Shown in pieces: positions 6,668 to 12,008 of a DNA stretch of 12,008 bases. A program made the position numbers and the translations under genes. Each line of letters opens with the position of its first letter. Positions within the stretch are counted from its first letter, which is position 1. Source of the stretch: Verrucomicrobiales bacterium (GTDB taxonomy: Bacteria > Verrucomicrobiota > Verrucomicrobiia > Methylacidiphilales > JAAUTS01); assembly GCA_031279715.1 (NCBI GenBank), contig JAITHY010000148.1, forward strand, positions 1-12,008, in the 5' to 3' direction. The notes beneath the pieces are model-generated. The model did not search any database. It worked only from the letters and a program-made list of their open reading frames with translations, and was not told the DNA's origin.

Positions 6668-7585
6668 ATGAAAAATTTATTATTGTTACTGGCGGCGCTG
6701 AGCGTCAGCGTGGCGTCGGGCGCGGGCCGGTCGGACGCTGACATTGAGCGGGACGCCGAGGCGCGGATTTACACGCGGTTTTACGAATATGTGATTGAGC
6801 GGACCGGCGATGTCGGCGCCAATGTGAAAAATATCAACGTCTGGATGTCGGCGCTCGACGCCGTCGCCGCCGACCCGAAGGCGAGTGTCAGCGGCGGCAA
6901 GGGCTGGGCCGGCATGGGCGGCGACGAGCCGGTGCGCGTGCCGGACTGGTTCGCGCCGGAGGATTTGAAATTGTTCCGCGACGGGCTGGCGAAAATTCCG
7001 GCGGACAAGGCGGCGCTGACCGGGGCGCGTGACGCGCTGTGGCCGCTGCAACTCGGCAATCTTGACGCGAAGCAATACGCCGGGTTGCGCGCGCCCATCG
7101 CCGCTGATCTTCAGCGGGTGGAAAAAAATGTCGCCGCCTTGCAAAGCCGCGCCCTTGCGCTCGCCGAGGCGGGCGAGACGCGACTCGCTGACATTGACCC
7201 GCCGGGAAAATTTTTGCTTGCCACGCGAGGGGATTTGCAAAGTGTCGTGAGCCTCAGCGGCTTTCTGTCCGGGGACAGGCCGGACGCCGCCAAGGCCGCC
7301 GGGTTGTTGGAAAAATTAAAAACCTCCGCCGCGCGGCACGCCGCTGACGCTGAGCGGTCGCCGGAAAAAATCAGGGATGCCATCACGCGGTTTCAGCGCG
7401 CCATCACGCGCTACACGGATTATTTGGAAAAAAACATCCTGCCCGAGTTGCGCGACAATGGCGCGGTCAGCGACCTGTCGATCCTCGACAGCCTCACCGG
7501 CAGCGTGACACGGTGTTACGATGATTTCGTCGCCGTCTATAACAGCGAGGGGGGGCACGCCTTCAAACGCGGCGCCGACAATTAA
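6668..7585 (+). CDS. Exported helical protein of unknown function, possibly DUF3829-like
   Basis: I do not recognise a named gene. The 305-residue product starts with a clear Sec signal peptide: MKN, a Leu/Ala/Val core to about residue 17, and a plausible signal peptidase I site after SGA (residue 19). There is no Cys, so it is not a lipoprotein. The mature part is Ala/Asp/Lys/Arg-rich and predicted by eye to be mostly helical, with no catalytic motif. Its ends (IYTRFYEYVIERTGD; TRCYDDFVAVYNSEGG) and spacing loosely resemble the YiiG/DUF3829 pattern and its downstream neighbour, suggesting the two are distant paralogs. A GTG one codon upstream (6665) is an equal start candidate. It is 12 bp from the next gene, so probably co-transcribed. 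Seven GCTGAC motifs fall in it. Location: periplasm, inferred. Function unknown. Confidence 0.75.
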   Translation: MKNLLLLLAALSVSVASGAGRSDADIERDAEARIYTRFYEYVIERTGDVGANVKNINVWMSALDAVAADPKASVSGGKGWAGMGGDEPVRVPDWFAPEDLKLFRDGLAKIPADKAALTGARDALWPLQLGNLDAKQYAGLRAPIAADLQRVEKNVAALQSRALALAEAGETRLADIDPPGKFLLATRGDLQSVVSLSGFLSGDRPDAAKAAGLLEKLKTSAARHAADAERSPEKIRDAITRFQRAITRYTDYLEKNILPELRDNGAVSDLSILDSLTGSVTRCYDDFVAVYNSEGGHAFKRGADN

Positions 7586-7597
7586 GAAAGCATTTAT

Positions 7598-8758
7598 ATG
7601 AGCGAGGCAGAATTGAAACCGGAACCGAAGAAATCCTCGCCGCTGGTGGTGTTGTCCATCGTGGCGGTGTTCATCATCATCCTGCTCGCCGCCGGCGGCG
7701 GCATGGTGTACCACGGTGTGAGCGGTTATCTTGCGCAAAACAAAAATTCAGCCGCTGACAGTCCGCCCGCCGACGGTGTCCCCGCTGACGCTCAACCGGC
7801 CGCTGACGCCCCGCCCGCCGAACCCGCCAGGCCGGACAAAAAATCCAGGCCCGCCGCTGACACTGACGGCAACGCCGCCGTCGCGTTTCACAACAAATTG
7901 CTCGGCTTTATCGGTACGTCGCGCGCGCCGTTCAAAAAAATTGACCAGACGATAAAAAACTCGGAGGAGTTCATCATCCGCGGCAACTCGCGTCCCGACT
8001 GGGGCCGCGTGTTCGGCCCGATGGAAAATTTTGACAAAATCCCCGTGTATCCGTTTGCCGCGCCGGACAGCTTCGGCGCCGCTGACCGTGAGTTTTTCAA
8101 CACGCGCATCGAGCTGGTCAAAACCAACTGCGCCGCGCTGCTGAAGCTCGACAGGGAACTGGCGGATTATTACACCGCCGAAAATTTCAAGGACGACTGG
8201 CACAAAAAATTTCTCGTCGCCGCGCCGAAAATTTACGCGCTGATGGACGCTGTCGCTGACGCTGACAATGAAATGTACGAGCGTTCCAACGCCATTACGG
8301 AGGAGATAGACCGCCGCAATTTGGCGAAGACGCCTTGCGGCGTGTACATTCTCAACATGCGCCACATGCTCGACAAGGCGAAGTTGCAGGGCAAGGCGCT
8401 GCTCGCGCCCGAATTGCGTGACACCCGCTACGGCATGGGCGTCAGCGACGCTGAGCGTGACGAAATGATTGCCCGCGCCAAGCCCGCCGCCGACCAGGCG
8501 GACGCGCTGGCGAGGGAGCTGGACGGCATGGCGGAGAAATACGCCGCCGCTGACCGTGAGAAAATCAAGGGCACGAACCTGGAGCGTGAGTACGACGCCT
8601 TTTTCAAATCCTACGCCGCCGCCCGCCCCGAGTTGACGCGCATCATTCGCGACCTGCGCGAGAAGGGTTATTACAACGACCAGCATAATGTGAAAAGTTA
8701 CATGGAGGACCTGATTCGGGCGCACAACCGCTTTGTGGATATTTTGAACGGAAAATAA
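7598..8758 (+). CDS. Membrane-anchored DUF3829/YiiG-like protein
   Basis: The 386-residue product has a short charged N-terminus (1-14), one hydrophobic segment (about 16-37, VVLSIVAVFIIILLAAGGG), an Ala/Pro/Asp-rich linker (about 51-92) and a helical domain to the C-terminus. It is therefore likely a single-pass inner-membrane protein with its domain outside the cytoplasm. The stretch ELADYYTAENFKDDWHKKF (187-205), followed by a long helix and EIDRRNLA, and the end YMEDLIRAHNRFVDILNGK, resemble the DUF3829 (YiiG) family from memory; this is not confirmed by a search. No enzymatic motif is seen. It follows the 6668 gene by 12 bp. Nine GCTGAC motifs fall in the gene, four of them in the linker; 8 of its 11 GCT codons precede GAC. 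ATG 7598 is the natural start since the anchor follows directly. Role unknown. Confidence 0.78.
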   Translation: MSEAELKPEPKKSSPLVVLSIVAVFIIILLAAGGGMVYHGVSGYLAQNKNSAADSPPADGVPADAQPAADAPPAEPARPDKKSRPAADTDGNAAVAFHNKLLGFIGTSRAPFKKIDQTIKNSEEFIIRGNSRPDWGRVFGPMENFDKIPVYPFAAPDSFGAADREFFNTRIELVKTNCAALLKLDRELADYYTAENFKDDWHKKFLVAAPKIYALMDAVADADNEMYERSNAITEEIDRRNLAKTPCGVYILNMRHMLDKAKLQGKALLAPELRDTRYGMGVSDAERDEMIARAKPAADQADALARELDGMAEKYAAADREKIKGTNLEREYDAFFKSYAAARPELTRIIRDLREKGYYNDQHNVKSYMEDLIRAHNRFVDILNGK

Positions 8759-8802
8759 TGCCGGGCAAATCGCAAGGGTGAAAAAATTTGTATTCGGAAT
8801 GC

Positions 8803-8831
8803 TTGACGTTTCGGTCCATATTTGGGATTGT
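8803..8831 (+). promoter_or_regulatory. Possible sigma70-type promoter before sucC
   Basis: TTGACG (8803-8808, one mismatch to the -35 consensus) is followed after 17 bp by GATTGT (8826-8831, three of six -10 matches). Initiation would fall near 8838, leaving a leader of about ten bases before the sucC ATG at 8848, with no Shine-Dalgarno site in it. The rest of the 89-bp spacer (8759-8847) shows no terminator hairpin for the preceding gene. The weak -10 keeps this tentative. Confidence 0.35.
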
Positions 8832-8847
8832 GCTGACTCCAGTTTTT

Positions 8848-10035
8848 ATGAACATTCACGAATATCAAGCCAAGGAGTTGCTCGAAAAATTTTCCGTCGC
8901 CACGCCGCCCGGAAAAGTCGCGTTCACGCCCGACGAAGCGGAACAAGTCGCGCGCAGCATGGGGAACAATCTCGTCGTCAAGGCTCAAATCCACGCGGGA
9001 GGGCGCGGGAAGGGGTCGTTCACCAACGGTGTCAAGGGTGGGGTGCAACTCGCCAAAACCGCCAGCCAGGTCAAAAGCATCGCCGCGCAAATGCTTGGCA
9101 ACACGCTCGTCACACACCAGACGGGAGCGGACGGCAAGGTGGTTAAAAAGGTGCTCATCGCCGAGTCGGTGAACATTGACCGTGAGATTTATTTTGCGAT
9201 TGTGATGGACCGGGCGATGAACGCGCCGGTTATCATCGCCAGCCGGCAGGGCGGGATGGACATTGAGTCCGTCGCGGCGAAATCACCGGAGGCGATTTAC
9301 AAGGAAGTGGTGAATCCGGCGCTGGGTTTGCAGCCGTATCAAGCGCGCAAACTGTCCAAGTTGCTCGGCTTTGCGCCGGCGGACATGAAGGATGCGTCCA
9401 AACTTTTCCACGCGGTGTACAAGCTGTTCATGGCGAACGATTGCTCGCTGGTGGAGATTAACCCGCTGGTGGTGACCAAGGACGGCAAGGTGTTCGCGCT
9501 CGACGCCAAGCTGAACTTCGACGACAACGCGCTCTTCCGCCACCCCGAAATTCTCGCCATGCGTGACCTCGACGAGGAAGACCCGCGCGAAGTCGCCGCG
9601 TCAAACTTCGGGTTGAATTACATCGGTCTCGACGGCGACATCGGTTGCATGGTCAACGGCGCGGGACTGGCGATGGCGACGATGGACATCATTCATTTTT
9701 ACGGCGGCGAGCCGGCGAACTTCCTCGATGTTGGAGGCGGCGCCAACGAGCAGCAAGTCACCGAGGCCTTCAAAATCCTCACCAGCGACAAGCGCATCAA
9801 GGCGATTTTGGTCAACATCTTTGGCGGCATCATGAAATGTGATATTATTGCCCAAGGCATCATCAATGCTGTCCGTGCGACCAGCCTGCCCGTGCCGTTG
9901 GTGGTTCGGTTGGAGGGCACCAATGTTGAGAAAGGGCGCAAGTTGTTGCAAGAATCAAACCTGCCCATCATCGCCGCCAACGCTCTGGCTGACGCGGCGG
10001 AAAAGGTGGTCAAAGCGGCGAAGGAGCAAAAATAA
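8848..10035 (+). CDS. sucC: Succinyl-CoA ligase (ADP-forming), beta subunit
   Basis: ATP-grasp subunit of succinyl-CoA synthetase, the TCA-cycle enzyme that couples succinyl-CoA cleavage to ADP or GDP phosphorylation, working as a heteromer with SucD in the cytoplasm. The 395 residues match the family. MNIHEYQAKELL is the universal SucC start; the ATP-grasp lysine-glycine region AQIHAGGRGKGSFTNGVKGG (residues 47-66), the SLVEINPLVVTKDGKVFALDAK metal and nucleotide block, and VNIFGGIMKCDIIAQGI near the C-terminus are all present. The frame is open 60 bp further upstream, but the added residues are unconserved, so ATG 8848 is used; it has no visible Shine-Dalgarno site. One base separates its stop from the sucD start. 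Only one GCTGAC motif occurs in it, unlike the genes to the left. Confidence 0.97.
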   Translation: MNIHEYQAKELLEKFSVATPPGKVAFTPDEAEQVARSMGNNLVVKAQIHAGGRGKGSFTNGVKGGVQLAKTASQVKSIAAQMLGNTLVTHQTGADGKVVKKVLIAESVNIDREIYFAIVMDRAMNAPVIIASRQGGMDIESVAAKSPEAIYKEVVNPALGLQPYQARKLSKLLGFAPADMKDASKLFHAVYKLFMANDCSLVEINPLVVTKDGKVFALDAKLNFDDNALFRHPEILAMRDLDEEDPREVAASNFGLNYIGLDGDIGCMVNGAGLAMATMDIIHFYGGEPANFLDVGGGANEQQVTEAFKILTSDKRIKAILVNIFGGIMKCDIIAQGIINAVRATSLPVPLVVRLEGTNVEKGRKLLQESNLPIIAANALADAAEKVVKAAKEQK

Positions 10036-10036
10036 T

Positions 10037-10921
10037 ATGTCAGTTCTAGTTGGGAAAAACACGCGGCTGGTGGTGCAGGGCATCACCGGTAAATCGGGCA
10101 GCTTCCACGCGAAAAGTTGCATGGATTATGGCACCAATCTCGTCGCGGGCGTCACTCCGGCGCGCGGCGGCGAGTTGTTTGAAGGCAAAGTGCCGGTGTT
10201 CGACACGTTGTTGGAGGCGCGCAAAGAAACCGGCGCCAACGCCAGCATGGTTTTTGTCCCGCCGGCTTTCGCCGCAGACTCGATTCTGGAGGCCGTTGAC
10301 GCGGGTGTTGAATTAATCGTCTGCATCACCGAGGGCATTCCCGTGCAAGACATGATGCGTGTGAAAATCGCGCTGAAGGACAGCAAGTCACTGCTCATCG
10401 GCCCCAATTGTCCCGGCATCATCAACCCCGAAGGGCGATGCAAAATCGGCATCATGCCCGGCTACATTCACCAGCCCGGAAAAGTCGGCATTGTCAGCCG
10501 CAGCGGGACGTTGACTTACGAGGCTGTGTGGCAAGTCACCAACCGCGGGCTTGGACAATCCACGTGCATCGGCATTGGCGGCGACCCTATCCATGGGTTG
10601 ACGCAGCGCCAGGCCGTTGAATTGTTCAACAATGATCCCGACACCGAAGCAATTGTCATGATTGGCGAAATCGGCGGCAGCGAGGAAGAGGAAGCGGCGG
10701 CGTATATCAAGCAGCACGTTAAAAAGCCAGTCGCCGCCTTCATCGCCGGACAAACAGCGCCTCCCGGACGACGCATGGGTCACGCTGGCGCCATCGTCAG
10801 CGGTGGAAAGGGAACCGCCGCGGCAAAGATTGACGCGTTGCGCGAGGCGGGCATCGCCGTGGCGAAAACTTTGGCGGAAATCGGTGACACACTGGTTGAA
10901 GCCATCAGACAGAAAAAATAA
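10037..10921 (+). CDS. sucD: Succinyl-CoA ligase (ADP-forming), alpha subunit
   Basis: Binds CoA and carries the phosphohistidine of succinyl-CoA synthetase, pairing with the SucC product encoded just upstream. The 294 residues (family about 290) open with SVLVGKNTRLVVQGITGKSG, the CoA-binding Rossmann start, followed by GVTPARGG, CITEGIPVQDM, GPNCPGIINP (122-131), SRSGTLTYE, GIGGDPI and the active-site loop RRMGHAGAIVSGGKGTA, where His249 is the probable phosphorylated residue. Its ATG begins one base after the sucC stop, and AAGGAG (10021-10026, inside the sucC end) lies ten bases upstream, the clearest Shine-Dalgarno site in the window. This supports co-translation of equal amounts of both subunits. 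Both GCTGAC hexamers it contains lie on the minus strand. Confidence 0.97.
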   Translation: MSVLVGKNTRLVVQGITGKSGSFHAKSCMDYGTNLVAGVTPARGGELFEGKVPVFDTLLEARKETGANASMVFVPPAFAADSILEAVDAGVELIVCITEGIPVQDMMRVKIALKDSKSLLIGPNCPGIINPEGRCKIGIMPGYIHQPGKVGIVSRSGTLTYEAVWQVTNRGLGQSTCIGIGGDPIHGLTQRQAVELFNNDPDTEAIVMIGEIGGSEEEEAAAYIKQHVKKPVAAFIAGQTAPPGRRMGHAGAIVSGGKGTAAAKIDALREAGIAVAKTLAEIGDTLVEAIRQKK

Positions 10922-10933
10922 ACTCATATCATT

Positions 10934-12008
10934 ATGGCAAACAAACTCCACATTCCAGGCCCCATTCAGGTCTCCGAAAAAACATTCAAAGCATTCAGCA
11001 AACCGATGGTTGGGCACCGCTCCAAGGATTTTCAAGAACTCTATGCCCGCGTTCAGCCCGGCCTGCAAAAATTGTTCTATACCCAACAACCCGTTTTCGT
11101 CGCCACCGGCTCTTCGTGGTCGGTCATGGAAGCCGCCGTGCGCAACCTCGTAACCAAGAAAGTGTTGACTTGCATGAACGGCGCGTTTTCCGACAAATGG
11201 CATGGTGTCGCCACTACCAACGGAAAAGCCGCCGAAAAATTACAAGTCGAGTGGGGGCAGCCCATTCTTCCCGAACAAGTCGACGCCAAGCTCGCCACCG
11301 GTGAGTTTGATGCCGTGACGCTCATCCACAGCGAGACCTCCACCGGCACGCTCAGCCCGATTGAAGACATTGCCAGATTGAAGCGGAAATATCCCGACGT
11401 GATGTTCATTGTCGATGTGGTCTCCTCGCTGAGCACGAAGAAAATTGTGTTTGACGAGCTTGGCGTTGACGTGATGCTCGCCGGTGTGCAAAAGGCGCTG
11501 GCATTGCCGCCCGGCGCCGCCGTCTTCACCATCAGCGAGGCGGCGCTGAAGAAGGCGGGGCAAATCGCTGATCGTGGCTACTACGGCGACTTCGTCGAGT
11601 TCCGCGCCAATCATGACAAAAACATGACGCCAAGCACGCCGTCCATTTCGCATTTCTACGCGCTGGAAAGCAAACTCGACGAAATCTTGGCCGAGGGGCT
11701 TGACGCCCGTTTTGCGCGGCATTTGGAGAATGCGATGATTGTCCGCGAATGGGTGCGGAAAAATGGCTTTGAGTTGTTGCCTGAACTCCAATATGCCACC
11801 GTTGGCTTAACTTGCATCAAAAACACCCGCAACATTGATGTGGCGGCGCTGGTGAACTGGCTGAAGAAGAACAAGAATATCGCCATCGACGGCGGCTATG
11901 GCAAAATCAAGGGCGCCACTTTCCGCATTTCCAGCATGGGCGACGAAACGCCCGCCGGTATTTACGAATTGATGAGTTGCTTGGACGAGGCTCTCAAGGC
12001 GACTGGCG
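10934..12008 (+). CDS. Class V aminotransferase (alanine--glyoxylate / phosphoserine type), 3' end cut by window edge
   Basis: PLP-dependent class V (SPT/AGT-like) aminotransferase; 358 residues are visible and the family is about 360-390, so nearly the whole protein is present. It starts MANKLHIPGPIQVSEKTFKA, 12 bp after the sucD stop, so probably shares its transcript. Features are PMVGHRSKDF (the substrate-binding loop), ATGSSWSVMEAAV (57-69, cofactor phosphate cup), IHSETSTGTL (131-140), VDVVSS with cofactor-ring Asp161, and AGVQKALALPPG with the probable Schiff-base Lys187. Members of this family act as serine-pyruvate, alanine-glyoxylate or phosphoserine aminotransferases and are hard to tell apart; a serA gene just beyond the edge would favour serine synthesis. 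It carries no GCTGAC motif at all. The gene symbol is withheld because the substrate is uncertain. Confidence 0.88.
   Translation, partial: MANKLHIPGPIQVSEKTFKAFSKPMVGHRSKDFQELYARVQPGLQKLFYTQQPVFVATGSSWSVMEAAVRNLVTKKVLTCMNGAFSDKWHGVATTNGKAAEKLQVEWGQPILPEQVDAKLATGEFDAVTLIHSETSTGTLSPIEDIARLKRKYPDVMFIVDVVSSLSTKKIVFDELGVDVMLAGVQKALALPPGAAVFTISEAALKKAGQIADRGYYGDFVEFRANHDKNMTPSTPSISHFYALESKLDEILAEGLDARFARHLENAMIVREWVRKNGFELLPELQYATVGLTCIKNTRNIDVAALVNWLKKNKNIAIDGGYGKIKGATFRISSMGDETPAGIYELMSCLDEALKATG

Larger units (their letters stand above)
96..8837. repeat. Dispersed iterated motif CGCTGAC-NN-T(G/C)A, 54 GCTGAC cores
   Basis: Reading both strands I find GCTGAC 54 times between 96 and 8837, 30 on the plus and 24 on the minus strand, where roughly six are expected from base composition. 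The core is preceded by C in 47 of 54. The third base after it is T in 41 of 54, and in 28 of these the next two bases are GA or CA, giving CGCTGACNNTSA. It occurs in different codon frames (Ala-Asp, Leu-Thr, Val-Ser) in all eight genes here that are not conserved TCA-cycle genes and once in the sucC leader. It is not palindromic and not arrayed. Examples: 1907, 3398, 3617, 4152, 4206, 4493, 5298, 5466, 6017, 7187, 8081, 8255, 8549. Confidence 0.8.

Noticed and set aside
7748..8725. Long open frame on the minus strand opposite the DUF3829-like gene (325 codons)
   Set aside because: The plus-strand product has an anchor, a linker and a plausible domain; the opposite frame has none and repeats Arg/Val/Gly-rich text typical of shadows.
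96..8837. Reading the GCTGAC copies as a CRISPR array or replication-polarity (KOPS-like) set
   Set aside because: Spacing is irregular, copies lie inside genes, and they are split 30:24 between strands, so neither an array nor a polarised segregation signal fits.
8788..8847. In-frame 20-codon N-terminal extension of sucC from a TTG
   Set aside because: The added residues are unlike any SucC start, while MNIHEYQAKELL at ATG 8848 is the conserved beginning; the upstream stretch holds a possible promoter.
9839..10036. Upstream in-frame extension of sucD inside sucC
   Set aside because: It is the frame shadow of sucC; the sucD ATG at 10037 has a good AAGGAG site and the conserved N-terminus.

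Overview
The window carries eleven protein genes, nine complete and one cut at each end. It has no RNA genes, insertion sequences or CRISPR arrays. It reads as a chromosomal housekeeping segment of a GC-rich bacterium, most likely of the Verrucomicrobiota or a relative in the PVC group. That placement is an inference from the LL-diaminopimelate aminotransferase gene, the scarcity of clear Shine-Dalgarno sites and the gene order; no marker gene is present.

Layout. A 5'-terminal part of panC (minus strand, bases 1-629) lies head to head with dapL (plus, 653-1897). dapL converges on a tightly packed minus-strand biosynthetic operon, transcribed in the order hisC, tyrA, aroA, cmk, plsC (from about 6574 down to 1894). 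It covers histidinol-phosphate transamination, prephenate/arogenate oxidation, EPSP synthesis, CMP phosphorylation and phosphatidate synthesis. hisC faces away from two plus-strand genes for cell-envelope proteins (6668-7585 and 7598-8758), one with a signal peptide and one membrane-anchored; the second, and less clearly the first, resembles the DUF3829/YiiG family. After a short spacer with a possible promoter come sucC and sucD (succinyl-CoA ligase) and a class V aminotransferase that runs off the right edge.

Gene cooperation. hisC, tyrA and aroA serve amino-acid and chorismate metabolism; cmk and plsC serve nucleotide and lipid supply. dapL makes the peptidoglycan and lysine precursor LL-diaminopimelate in one step, and panC supplies pantothenate for CoA, the cofactor used by SucCD.

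The most unusual signal is not a gene. The hexamer GCTGAC, usually in the longer form CGCTGAC-NN-T-(G/C)-A, occurs 54 times (both strands together) in bases 1-8837, roughly one per 160 bp and about nine times my composition-based expectation. It appears on both strands and in several reading frames, and it dictates synonymous codon choice. It falls to 3 copies in the last 3.17 kb (sucC-sucD-aminotransferase). It behaves like a highly iterated DNA-level motif comparable in kind to cyanobacterial HIP1 or DNA-uptake sequences, and I do not recognise it.
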